The position numbers and the translations under genes were made by a program. Shown here piece after piece: positions 1 to 10,824 of a stretch of 64,000 nucleotides of DNA. The first letter of the stretch is position 1. Each line of letters starts with the position of its first letter. Below the pieces are notes generated by a model. The model was not told the origin of the DNA. It worked only from the letters and a program-made list of their open reading frames with translations, and ran no database searches. Source of the stretch: Clonostachys chloroleuca (Eukaryota > Ascomycota > Sordariomycetes > Hypocreales > Bionectriaceae); contig JBANAY010000003.1 of NCBI GenBank assembly GCA_037952775.1, positions 25,668,001 through 25,732,000 on the forward strand. Direction: 5' to 3'.

Positions 1-1
1 C

Positions 2-403
2 AAACCACCACCGAAGGTCGGTGACCCCGCCGAGGAGGCAGCTAAGATGGGCATGTTTGGAAGCATGACCAGATCTAGCGAAATGTTCTACCCAACCAGA
101 CTTTTGTGTAAGCGGTTCAACGTCAAAGCGCCCGAGCACTCTCGGCCGGACAATATGGAGGAGCCGGACAAAGCAGCGGCCCCTCAGAAGAACTGGGCGG
201 TCTACGAGACACACATGGCAGAGCCAGAGGTCACACAAGATAGGAAAGGCCTGCCAGTGCATCAGCCAGCAGTGGCGGCGGAAACGAGGAAGCTGTTGGA
301 GGAACCTGGCCGGGTTGATCCAGAGAGAAGCGAGGCGATTGAGGGGAAGACGGCGCACGCCGATGTGCTGAAGGCCATTTTTGGAGACAGCGACAGCGAA
401 TGA
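2..403 (+). CDS. GPATCH1-like G-patch splicing factor, C-terminal part (partial)
   Basis: This is the 3' end of a gene whose start lies left of the window; the frame is open from base 2 to the stop at 401-403. The visible ~133 residues contain the block MFGSMTRSSEMFYPTRLLCK followed by RFNV. This strongly resembles the conserved C-terminal 'MxG.LTR...W.P..LLCKRFNV' region of G-patch domain protein 1 (GPATCH1/Cmg1), a spliceosome-associated factor of the nucleus. The tail is rich in Glu, Lys and Ala and ends with an acidic ADVLKAIFGDSDSE, also typical of the family ('F.AIF.DS'). The G-patch itself would lie upstream and cannot be seen. The assignment rests on recalled family motifs only. Confidence 0.72.
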   Translation, partial: KPPPKVGDPAEEAAKMGMFGSMTRSSEMFYPTRLLCKRFNVKAPEHSRPDNMEEPDKAAAPQKNWAVYETHMAEPEVTQDRKGLPVHQPAVAAETRKLLEEPGRVDPERSEAIEGKTAHADVLKAIFGDSDSE

Positions 404-876
404 ATTGCATAGAGGTTTAAAGTAGAGCCATGATAATTAAGAAAACCATCCGGTTCCCTCGCATACCAGAGGCGGCGTGCCAGCTGCTGAGAGCCTCCAG
501 CGCGACGAGGCGTGGGACAGGGCTCCTCCCGAGCAGATTACAGCGATTATTTTGGTGCTGGGCTGGGCGGCTAGTGTCGACCGGGGTGGAGACGGCGGTG
601 TGCTATTGGCCGGGCAGCCCCAAGGGTCGTACCGCTACCACCCCAGAGCGAACGCTACTTGTTAGGCTCCTGGGCCCAAGTCAGGGGGCCGCCGAGATTG
701 TGCTGTTGCCCAGACCGAGTCGTCCATTGCCATCACATCACTTGCATCCATCAAAACAATTCATCAATTTACCGGCTTGGGGCGTCTCCACATCCAGCAC
801 AATCTCCCGCTCCAGTCTCATGCAAACGAGCTTGCCTTGCTAGTTACCCTGGCTGGATTCAGCTCCCCTAACGTAA
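404..876. other. Intergenic / 5' region of the Whi2-like gene
   Basis: No coding region is supported here. Open frames exist on the + strand but carry no recognisable protein. The frame of the downstream Whi2-like gene opens only after a TAA at 874-876, so any upstream exon with an ATG would have to lie in this stretch and be spliced. I could not find a convincing ATG-donor-acceptor combination. Confidence 0.5.
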
Positions 877-1062
877 CCTGCCTACCAACCACCAACGGAC
901 CACCCCCGACCAGCTCCGTCGTCTGCCGCTTCGCTCGAATGCTGCACCGCTTCCATCACGACTGATCCCGCTTCGAAGCTGTCAGACCTACCGCGTTCTG
1001 CTACCACCATCCCACCCTCCGCTGCATTAGCGCGCCAGCTGCCACCTACAGAAACCGTCACG

Positions 1063-2690
1063 TTGTCGGGAACGCAGGACTCTCGGAACGGACCGTCCGC
1101 GGCCACGGACTTTGTCGACGCCCTGAGGCAACACGCCCACGAATCCGATATTGATCTCACCACCGACGACGAGGACAACAATCTCCTTGGTCGCGAGCAA
1201 TCACCGCCGCCGCAGTACCCAGCCTCTGAGGCGCCTTCCTTCCCACGGCCTCCGCCGTTCTCGTCGCTCTTTTCACCACCGCCTGACGACGCCGATCACC
1301 GCCTAGGAAAGCTCGTCGCCTCCTCGTCCGTCGCCGTCGCAGAAGGAGAAGCCTCATCTGCTCCAGCATACACCCCCTGCGAACCTTGGGATCCTGACCA
1401 GGCAGTTGCCAGGGCTGTTTCTGAGACAAAGACTGCGCTCCCAAGAGATACCAAGGGGCAGTCATCCAAAGATAACGACGCCGAACCTCCACCTGCTTAT
1501 TCAGAAGGGGACAGTCCTCTTCTAACATTTTCATACGTCATGGCTGCTGCCGGAGGAGCCTCAAGTATCATCACTCAGGTCCAACAGGGTGGTCCATCCC
1601 TGAATGCCATTGGCGGTGAGTTTACTGCCCCCTCTGATCAGGATCTTGCCTATGTGATATTATGGCGGTAAATTGGAGGCTAACAAGATTGGATGGTAGA
1701 TGTTGGCGCCGATGAAACCATTGCGATGGACCTTCGGTAAGCGACTGCGAGACGCATCTTTACAAGCCCGAATATATGCTAATGCTGTAAACAGTGGTAC
1801 CAAGTTTGTCTTGTCTCGCGATGAGCTGTTGACCTTACCAGAGTTCGTACTCCTTTCCCTGTTTCCCAATGGCTTGTTCCCAGAGGGACAAATGGGTGGA
1901 TTGTCAGAGGGCGAAGCAGTGCAGGTTGATGTGAGTGTCCGAATAGCCCCGTCAATTCTATCCTGGAAAATGTAATTCTCACATGTTTTCTTCAGTACGA
2001 CCCGGCCTCCCTTCAGTACATGTTGGATTTCTTCCGCAACGTAGCCCAAACGATTCCCGCTGAATCTTCGCCAAGCGCATCGCAAGACGGGGATGTCGTG
2101 CCAATCGAACCCCTGGGCGCCCGCGACGATTCGTCCAAGCGTGCAGGCATCATTGTGCTCCGCGAAGACCTCGACTTCTATGCCATCCCCCCTAAGCCTG
2201 AGATCACTCAGCTGGACATGCTCGAAGTCAAGCGCGCTGCCGCACGTGCGCTCCAGAAGCAGGATGGAATCTTTTCAGGACTGAAGAGGAGCGACGAACC
2301 AGGCACAACCGAGGCACACCTAATTGAAATGCTCACAGCTGGGTATGTACTTCCTCCAACTACCGTTTTTGTACAAGGCTTTGAATGCTAACCATGTTGC
2401 GCAGCGGCTTCAACCGTGAGGATCAGTGGGGACACCGCGCTGGTGAACCCAACAAGGCGGTTATCTGCAGTCTGGCACTGGCACGCCTTCGCAGCGATAT
2501 TCGTGGCAACGAGGTCGGCAGCAACGCCGTAGGGATGGCACAGAAGCTTCTCCTCTTCTGGCGCAAGCCCGCGCGCAGATGCTGGTGGGAGGGTGTCGAG
2601 CTGGAGAATGTTGAGGGAGTAGAGGGGAAGCTTAAGGTATGGATTAGGCGAGTCTGGACGCTTGAGATGAGCGTGATTGGCCTGCGGTGA
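1063..2690 (+). CDS. Whi2-like BTB-domain growth/stress regulator
   Basis: Exons 1063-1615, 1700-1736, 1795-1930, 1996-2342 and 2405-2690 join in frame across four short GT-AG introns. The product has a Pro/Ser-rich N-terminus (PPPQYP and PPPAYSEG motifs), then FVLSRDELLTLPEF, which resembles the entry of the BTB/POZ-like domain of yeast Whi2 and its filamentous-fungal relatives. Whi2 partners the phosphatase Psr1 in general stress and TORC1 control; that role is known for the yeast family and inferred here. The start is uncertain: the frame has no ATG upstream, and the first plausible residue at 1063 is a TTG in a context that looks like a start (TTG-TCG-GGA-ACG). The first in-frame ATG is at 1540, which would remove the N-terminal third. 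The last codon overlaps a donor-like CG|GTGAGT, so a further 3' exon is possible. Confidence 0.68.
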
Positions 2691-4240
2691 GTTCGAAGTC
2701 GATGCGACGGCGAGAGAAGCAGAGTGGCACGGCTCATCCCTGGTGCTGGTCAGATAGTCTGGCTGGCTTCTGGTGGAGGGAATGAAGAAGAGCTGCAATC
2801 GGGGAGGCCATGATCATCGCGGGCGGGCGTCACGGTTCACAACTGCATATGGGATGTTCTTTTGTTAATCATTTTGCTTTTATTTCCCCTCTTTTTGGAC
2901 CCTTATTCTTGATATTCATTGTTACGTTGCCTATATACCGAGGCTGCCCTATTATTCCTGTCAGCTAGACGCGGCTCATGTGTTTTGCTTCTCTTTTATT
3001 GGTTTTGGCAGTTCTCGATACTTATATACCATCCGTGAATTCGAAGTTATCAAGCTTTACCTATCCGCACCCCCTGAGGGTGACATCCCATTACCCGTGT
3101 GGTGCATTGCTTAATGTTCCTTACATGCATGATGCCCCTTTGAGGTTTGAGTGTTCTATTTCAGAGGGATTGTGTGATAGATGGGTGCATCACATGGGTT
3201 CTATGCATATGCATAGAGAATGCAGGCTGAATCCACGTAAGTTTCCATGTGTGGCCAACCAACTTGGACGCAAGATTGTCCCAGCCACACTAACCAGCTC
3301 CGAGGTATCCCGGACCATGTAAATGCTTTCATGATCGGAGTGTTCTAGAAAAAGAGCTAGCTGGCACCACATTTATGACCCGGCAAGCTGACATATACAT
3401 ATACTAACTGGGAAAAATAAACAATTCTGTGAGTGGCTTTATTGAAGTGCCCCTAGCACCTTCTTAGGCAGGCCACGCGATCGGATAATAGAGTCTATCT
3501 TTTGCCCCTCCCTCGTGTCCGTCTTCCTTTCTCCATGTAGCCCCGCAGCCCACAGCTCATATCAGAAACGCCTGCCGGGTTTCTGTTGTCTTTGCTCATG
3601 CAGAGTCCAGTGGTGGTCTTGGCGAGTCCTTTAAAGGCCAATCAGATGGCACCGTGCTGCACTCGCTCTGCTTCTCCTCAAGCTACTGATCGATTCCTCA
3701 AGGATGATCGAAAGAGGGGAAACTAAGAACCTATGAAGCCTTTCGTGGGGGTTTCTTTTCTTTTTCCCATGGCGCCTTTTTACCACGCGAGAAGCTGCTG
3801 GGTCCATTAACGTGCTGTACACACCTGCACACCTTGAAGTGGCATGGGGAGCGAAGTCGTATCGGCCAGGCCTGTCTTCATGATTCGCCCAGCTCCATAT
3901 CTTTCCCATCTTGTCGGCCCATGACAAAGCCGATGGGGCCCAGAATAGAGGCTGTATCTATGCGGATGTGGGACAAGAGGGATCACATCATGAGATTAAG
4001 CAGACGAACCCTCCTGGCAGCCCGTAGGTAAGCTAGAAGGCATGTATGTATGCAGGTAGGAGCACTTTTGCAGCTTGGGCTACCATCGCGTGCAGCAGCC
4101 GGCCTGGGCATCCTTATTGATTAACGTATAAGTGAAGGGTCTCCCACCCCTCTCCTCTCCCGTATTCAGCTGAACGGCTGAGGATCTTTTTTTCCCTTTG
4201 AATTCTGTTCTCCCCTCCCCCATTTGAGGCCAATTCGACC
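2691..4240. other. Intergenic region, no supported gene
   Basis: About 1.5 kb between the Whi2-like gene and the dehydrogenase gene. All open frames are short and have no recognisable product. A CCAAT motif (GGCCAATCAG) occurs near 3638-3646, and the 100 bases before 4241 are pyrimidine-rich (CTCCCACCCCTCTCCTCTCC), as is common in fungal 5' leaders. Confidence 0.6.
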
Positions 4241-5929
4241 ATGGCTGCCTCTCTCTACACACTGAGCCTGCTACTCATTGCGGGGGCTGTTGCTCAGACC
4301 TGCGAGTCCAACCAGCTCAAAGTCTCCTACCCAGCACCCATCGCGGCTGATGGTTGGGAGTACCGCCTCGTCGCCCAGGGCATGAAGAAGCCCCGCAGTC
4401 TGCTCTTCGATTCGGATGGCGCCTTGATCGTCCTCGACGCTGGTGTTGGCATCCTGCGCTTTACGCTACAGGACAGTGGCGGTTCTTGTGTCTCTGTTGC
4501 CCAGAACGCTACCCTTCTGGCGAATAAAGATGTAATTGGCATTTTCCCTTTGAATGCTCTGCCTCGAATTGCAATTTACTTCATCGTTTCTGCCTTTTGA
4601 ATGCAACTGTTGTGCCATTTTTACCCCTCCACATCGGACCCCCACCACCACTTTTTTTGATGGCGGGATGAGAGAAGAGGAAGCACCCCGCCAAGCTTGA
4701 CGACTACACAACCTTTGGAGGAAGAAGATCGCATCACTAACAATGTATTGTAGCTGAACCATGGTCTTGCTCTTTCTGAGGATGGAAAGACGATCTACGC
4801 CTCCAGCCAGGAGGATGTCTACTCGTGGGCCTATGACTCCAAGTCGTCCAGCCTGAGCAGTGACTCTCGCCGCACCCTCATCACCAACATGACCAATGAG
4901 GACCACATGACCCGTACCCTTCTCCTTTCCCGCAAGCAGCCCGGAACCCTCATCGTTTCCCGTGGCAGCGACGAGGACTCAGATGCCGACGCCCAGGTGC
5001 TCAACAACGGCCTCTCCCAGATCCGCAAATTCGACATTGGCAGCCTCAACGACAGATCCCAGCCCTTCGACTTCCTCGAAGGCGACGTCCTGGGCTGGGG
5101 TCTGCGCAACTCCGTCGGCATCGCCGAGAACCCCGTCGACGGCGGCATCTGGTCAGTCGAGAACTCGGTCGACGAGGTCACGCGCAACGGCGAGGACATC
5201 CAGCTGAACAACCCGGGCGACGAGCTCAACTTCCACGGGTACGTCAACGGCTCGGCCGGCTCCCTCAGAGAGGTTGGCGGCAACTACGGCTACCCCCTCT
5301 GCTACGCCCTCTGGGAGACGGACGGCTTCCCCAGCATCGGCGACCTCAAGACCGGCGACCAGTTCCCCGGCGGCAACATCAAGACCCTGAGCGACGCCAC
5401 GTGCAAGAGTGACTACGTCGCTCCCCGCCTCACCTTCCCCGCCCACACTGCTCCCTTGGACATCAAGTTCAACAAGGATGCCACCGCGGCCTACATCTCC
5501 TTCCATGGAAGCTGTACGTCCTACTATACGCCAACCTAGCCCCTGTATATGTACACTGACTTGAAGACAGTCAACCGCAAGCCCCCCGTCGGCTACAGAA
5601 TCGCCTCCGTCAACTTCTCCAACGGCCAGCCCACCTCCGCAAGCGACAGCAGGGACGCCGCCGTCGACGTCCTCACCACCCCGGACCTCGACAACTGCCC
5701 GGGGAACTGCTTCCGCCCCGTCGGCATGGCCTGGGACTCCCAGGACCGCATGTTCTTCGCCTCCGACTCCACCGGCGAGGTCTTCGTCCTCCGGAGGACC
5801 GACAGCAGCAGCAGCGGCAGTAACACCAGCTCCGGAAGCGGCAGCAACGACAGCGCCGGCGCGTCCCTCTTCGTCCCTAGAATGGTCGTCGCCGTCGGTG
5901 CCGTCATCGCTGGCCTTCTCCTGGCATGA
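4241..5929 (+). CDS. Secreted GPI-type PQQ/sorbosone dehydrogenase-like protein (AA12 family)
   Basis: Exons 4241-4531, 4754-5513 and 5571-5929 (introns of 222 and 57 nt) give about 469 residues. The N-terminus is a signal peptide (hydrophobic LYTLSLLLIAGAVAQ). The body is a six-bladed propeller-type sugar dehydrogenase as in the soluble quinoprotein glucose dehydrogenase/L-sorbosone dehydrogenase family (CAZy AA12 in fungi): GMKKPRSLLFDSDGALIVLD, LNHGLALSEDGKTIYASS, GWGLRNSVGIAENP, and the family signature HGSFNR, which is created by splicing across intron 2. Three NxS/T glycosylation sites are visible. The C-terminus has a Ser/Gly-rich linker followed by a hydrophobic tail (VVAVGAVIAGLLLA), as expected for a GPI anchor, so the enzyme is probably tethered to plasma membrane or wall. 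Substrate and cofactor are inferred from the family. Confidence 0.88.
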
Positions 5930-6404
5930 TGTTATGACATGTATGATTTATGATGAGAAGTGTGACGTTGTGTTTAATGGATATGATAACGACTGTCTTT
6001 TTCGTGCTTGTCTTTCATTTTATGAATATCGTTTGTACGCTCCGTTTAGCAAAATGTTCATGGCGAAGAGGAAAAAAAGAAAGCGCCAAATGGCACAATG
6101 ACACGCTTTGAAAGTTTGCATTATTATCGTAGCATTTGAGGCAAAGTCTTCAAAGTTGATGAAGCAATCATTTCTCCTGATACTGGCTCTTTGTAGTACG
6201 CGCGGTTTTGGCATAACTTCTACAATCTCCAATTGGGCTGAGAAGGACGTGCCTGGCCCCGTATTATCCCTGAACTAGAATGTAATCAGAACAAACAAAC
6301 GTTATGCCAATTTTCGTGCCTTGAACGCCAAATGCTCTAGCAGTTAGTTCTACGTACCATCAATCCTTAATAAAAACACCGCCCGTCCATTCTCAGCTAT
6401 CTGT
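5930..6404. other. Convergent 3' intergenic region
   Basis: A short spacer between the dehydrogenase gene (+) and SEC13 (-), AT-rich and without a supported coding region. It probably holds both 3' UTRs. Confidence 0.6.
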
Positions 6405-7598
6405 CTATTCCTCAATCGTCTTGAAGGTCTCCCACTCGCCCCTGAGGTTCTCTTTCCACAAAGTCACCTTGTTATCTGCGCCGCTGACGGCAAGGACGTT
6501 GCCGCTCAGAGACCAGCTTACGCGCCACACGGGGGCATCGAAGTTGAGAACCTTGGATTCCCACTGGCCGGTTGTGTTGGGCTCAGATGTCCAGATGCGG
6601 ACTGTCTTGTCCTGAGATGCGCTGGCAATGTAGGACTTGTGGAGGACGGTTGGTGACCAGGCAACGTCGCGAACCCAGTCTGAGTGGCCGGTGAGAGCCT
6701 CGCCCTCCTGCTTGTAGTTCTGAGTGGCCGCATCAAAGGACCAGATCTTGAGGACGTTGTCGCACCCGCCAGTGACAAAGCGTCTGTTGCCGACGGCGCC
6801 AGGGCCGGGGTTGCTGCTGGCAATGCTGCCGGGGGCGAGGGCAGGAGCCCATGAAACTGAGTTCACACCCAAACCATGAGCGGGGAACAGGACGTGATCG
6901 ATCGCGTTGTCCTTGAATTCGAGCACAGAGACGGTACCGTCGGAGGAGGCACAGGCAAGCAGGCAGCCAGCTTCATGGGGTGACCAGGCGACAATGTTGA
7001 CTGAAGCCTTGTGGTGAGGGGAGTCGTAGATACGCTGCCACTGGGTGCTTTGTTGAGTGCCCTGCTCTTTCCAGATAAAGACCTTGCCGTCGTAACCTGC
7101 CGACGCCAAGATGTTGCCGTACTTGGGATGCGCCCATGCTACACACCAAACTGCACCCTCATGCCTAAGATTTGTCCCGTTAACTTCTGATCCAGCTTGA
7201 CATCTGTAGCCGTGTAGTGCACATATGGGGGTAGGGCTGGCTTGGTGTTGGTGAGGAGAGCTACCTACCCCTTGAGGGTCTCGATTAATCGTTGGGATTC
7301 GCCATCGATCTCGAATATCTTGATTGTTCGGTCGCTAGAGCAAGTCGCCAGCTTTCGGCCGTAGTAATCCAGAACCGCATCATGCTACTCCAATCAGTCA
7401 TCAAGCCTTTAATGCGGTGTATGGTTGGCTGTGAAACATACAATCATATCATCATGGGTCGAGTTGGAAATAACCTGGGTCGCCTAGAGAGCCATGTTAG
7501 TCAACAAAAGTATTTATATCGGCGGTCACCCGTCTTGATGGAAGAAAGCTGCCCCGACACACAACAGGGCTCTGCTCGAGTGGTGCGAAACATACCAT
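6405..7598 (-). CDS. sec13: COPII coat / nuclear pore WD40 protein Sec13
   Basis: Four exons on the minus strand: 7596-7598, 7442-7483, 7269-7384 and 6405-7164, giving 306 residues, the usual Sec13 length. Six WD40 repeats are visible: [102 protein letters not shown] and [12 protein letters not shown]. Sec13 pairs with Sec31 in the outer COPII cage at ER exit sites and with Nup145C in the nuclear pore Y-complex (established for the family). The first coding exon consists only of the ATG, directly followed by a GTATGT donor; the frame and the N-terminal MATQVISNS agree with family members. The gene is divergent from PEX20. Confidence 0.95.
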
Positions 7599-8274
7599 TT
7601 TGAAAGATGCGGCACCAATTCACCTTGGTAATGGTAAACGCGAAAGTGGACCGCCTGGAGCTTCGAGGAGAGTGGTGATCTGGCCTGGTGCTAGTCAGAT
7701 CTGCCACTTGGAGCTATCGATTGCCACTGCTTTGACGCCACTGCGGTGGCTGCCATTGTCTCCAATCACGTGACCGGATAACTTTGCTCTCAGGGGAAAG
7801 AAGCATGAGGCAAGAGCCCCGCCTGCCCCAAAGCCAAATGCATCATCAGGCCCAAGGCAGGCGCAGCTCAAAGGTACGTACCAGAACGTGCGTCTCCAGC
7901 TTGGAGGTTCCTCGGCGTCGGAATCTTTGCCGGGCTTGATTCGGCATATGATCACAAGCGCAAGCCCGCATCTCAACCTCGACACTCTCTTCCACAAATT
8001 CCAGCGTTTCCTTTTTCCAATCTAGTCCTATACACTTGCCTTTATTTCTTCTAGCTAGTATAAGACATTCTATCCGACGGATTCCATCCCGACTTTCTTG
8101 CGCTCCACCTACTTTACGCCCCAGATATAAAGACCCCGTCCTCCCAGACCCTTCCCTTGGCCCCGCCGTGACGCCGAGGCTACAGTTTGTCGCCGTTATC
8201 GCTCTTTGTTAAGCTTCTCTCTGTCGAGCCACGATTCCTCAACCGTCGCTGTGGTAGCGCACGCAAAGTAAGAG
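7599..8274. promoter_or_regulatory. Divergent promoter region of sec13 and pex20
   Basis: A 676-bp spacer between two start codons facing away from each other. It must hold both promoters and 5' leaders. Pyrimidine-rich stretches (for example CTTCTCTCTGTCGAGCC near 8213-8229) precede the pex20 ATG. I could not pick out a defined TATA box. Confidence 0.55.
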
Positions 8275-9389
8275 ATGGCGGAAGCGTCTTGTAGCGGAGG
8301 GACGCCCTTCAAGCGGTTCGTCGACCAGCAAAACCGCGATGTCAGCCATCACCAGGACCGCCTCTTTCATAATTCATTCTCTCCAGCCCAAAATGTAAGT
8401 GGTCTTGATCGGCTCCAACTATCTTGGGGCTCAAGCTAAGAAAGTGGCATATATAGTCATTTAGATCATCACCAGCCAATCAATCAGCACAGGTCCAGAA
8501 TGACTTCGGCGCATTCATGAATGGAAGCTCATCACAATTCGGGAGTGCGCCCCTCCAACATCCTCACCATGCTACTGGAATGTTACCAGGGCACCCGCAA
8601 GCTTTCGAGTCAAGGTGGCATCCTTCAGCTCCGTTGTCACAGGTCGAGATGGCGCAGCAGCCGAGGTCAGCAGACATGAGCAACTGGGCGGCCGACTTTA
8701 CTCGTTTCTCCGGCCAGCAGCAGGCCCCAGCTCACCCCGTGGCGGTCAACGGTGCAGCGCAACCTTTGGCGCATATGCAGTCACATCATCAGGCCCCGGC
8801 ATTGAATTTCCAATCAGCCTTTCAGTTTCCGAACGCTGGGTTCTCGCCGCTCTACGGCCCAACCAATGGAGGAATGATGGATCCCAACGCGGCGGCTGCA
8901 CAGCGGCCCGCTGCCGAGGCCGACTTCGACCAAGAAATGTCCCGTTGGATGGAAGCGAATGGCACAGCCTCGAATGCTAAAGCCATGGAAGATGTTGATG
9001 CCATCATGGAGCAAATGGCCCGCGAGCTAGACATGAACGACGGGGCTTTCAAGGATACGGAAACCGCCGCGCCGCTTCATCAAGACTCCCGTTTCACGGA
9101 CCTCGAGACACCAGAGATCCGGAACCTCACACCGGATACTTTATCCCAAACAATAAACAACGAGCCACAAGTCGAGCAAGTCAAGCCGCGATCGGAGATA
9201 TCAGAAGCAGCAGAGAAGCTGCTAGATACCGTGCAAAATGAACAGGGAGAAAAGTGGAAGAACTCTGTATTTCTATCTCTGATGCGGGACTTCAGAGATG
9301 GAAAGAAAGACATCGTCGATAACGAAGTTCAAGTTATGCCCTACCCGAGCGCAGAGGAGACAGAGGGTGGCCTTTGTCACCCTCACTAG
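8275..9389 (+). CDS. pex20: Peroxin 20, PTS2 import co-receptor
   Basis: Exons 8275-8394 and 8493-9389 give 338 residues. The N-terminus MAEASCSGGTPFKRF carries the single conserved Cys near residue 6 that is the site of export ubiquitination in Pex20/Pex5 receptors; it is followed by QQDRL-type HHQDRLF. The middle is Gln/Ala/His/Pro-rich and disordered, with an acidic WMEANG helix and WAADF/FQSAF-like aromatic motifs of the kind that bind Pex14/Pex13. The C-terminal KWKNSVFLSLMRDFRDG matches the Pex7-binding helix of this family. Pex20 acts with Pex7 to bring PTS2 cargo to the peroxisome, a role found in fungi outside the Saccharomyces branch. The ATG is in exon 1; the next ATG, at 8517, would lose the essential Cys. 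Confidence 0.88.
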
Positions 9390-10824
9390 TCCGATCTCTC
9401 GGAATTCTCACCCCAGGCAGTTGAAAGGGGCTTGTAACTCTTTCACACAACCTTATCCCATCGGCATGAGAGTCCTAAGCGCATAGAGGGACACCAGACT
9501 CGCCTCTACTGCTCGAAGTATATATTAAAGGGGACCACGTGTTGCTCTCCGCGAGTCTTCATAGACTGTAACGTATTATGAAAGGTTATCATTAGAGTAT
9601 CATACAGAAGGGGCCAGGCGGCATTATTACTGTGGCTTATATACATATTCGGACATCAATAACTGGACACGCCCATTTTTGGTGTAGCATCAATGCGTGA
9701 ATTCTATCGGATTATACAGGTATATAAACACTGTAAATGCATTGTTATTTACCGTGCCCTCAATTTGAGAACTTAAGTGGTTCTGGCCTTCATGTATCAG
9801 ATGGTGATGTACTCGATCGACGGTGGATCTCCCCAGCAAGCGACTGATATAAAACATGGCACACCAAAGCTCTTTTCACGCAAGTCAGGGACCCTATTTT
9901 CTTATCAATAATACTGAATATAATGTCAGTTAATGATTGATTATTGTATAATATTTAGCTCGCAATAATTGTTTTGATGTTGTGTTGATTTAACAAAGGA
10001 GGTTCTGGGTGTGCCATGTGTTGTATCAGTCGCTCGCCTAGGTAGAAGCGACCTGCTCTTTGAACAATTTGACCGACTTCGGAGCACATCTTTGGTCCAA
10101 AACATTTCTCTGGCTTAACATTCGCTTACCAATTGTGTCAAAAATGTTGTCGGCGTATCAAGAACAGACTTTTTTCAGTTCAACCGTCACAATTATGGTA
10201 GTATAGTTGTCAACTTCCAAAGACTATACAAGTGTGTGATCAACATTCCGTTAAATTCGTCTAACTGCTATGATATACCCATTCAACGAGTCATTTCTGT
10301 TCCCCCCTCTTTGATATCAACAAAAATAGAATAGCAAAAAGGCTATAGTTTCCGCCAGCCCCAACCAGCAACAAGAGATTTTTACCCGTTCAGTGAAAAT
10401 AAAATGAAAAAGAAACAGAATAGTGGGCCAACCCCGTCCGTGGGGTGAAAGCCAGAGGTCGTAGACTAGGGGAAATATAAAAAAAGTCAAGTGATATGCC
10501 ACGCGCCATGCCAACCAAACGCCAAATCCCCCCTTTGCATAAAGCCACTAGTAAGGGGAGCCGAAGAAGACTTGATCTTGTTGTATCAAGTCTAATGTGC
10601 ACAGTAATAAGCCTCGGGCTTGCGAACCCAACCATAAAGATACACGGGCCGTCGATATAGAGTTCCTGAACTCGTCTACCCAGTCGACAGCCACATAGGC
10701 CGCTCGTAAAATTCAGATTCAACGCCAAAGCCTAGCCACATTGCCAGAATAACAGCAGGCCGCTCTACTCCTTCGATTGGAGCGAGGCAAGAAGTAACGC
10801 CCGTATGATGGTACTTTCCCTGGC
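9390..10824. other. AT-rich intergenic region holding an inverted-repeat element
   Basis: 1.4 kb between the 3' ends of pex20 (+) and the DUF7820-like membrane protein gene (-). Open frames are short and unrecognisable. The stretch 9500-10330 is markedly AT-rich compared with its surroundings and contains the inverted-repeat element listed at 9836-10037. Confidence 0.6.
9836..10037. mobile_element. Candidate MITE / non-autonomous DNA element with 32-bp terminal inverted repeats
   Basis: The left end (9836-9867) and right end (10006-10037) are inverted copies matching at about 28 of 32 positions, both containing AGCGACTGATA at the outer side and CATGGCACACC at the inner side. The ~138-bp interior is AT-rich and codes for nothing. 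Size, terminal repeats and lack of coding capacity fit a miniature inverted-repeat transposable element. No clear target-site duplication is visible in the immediate flanks (ATCTCCCCA left, CTAGGTAG right), so boundaries may be off by a few bases or the copy is old. Confidence 0.62.
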
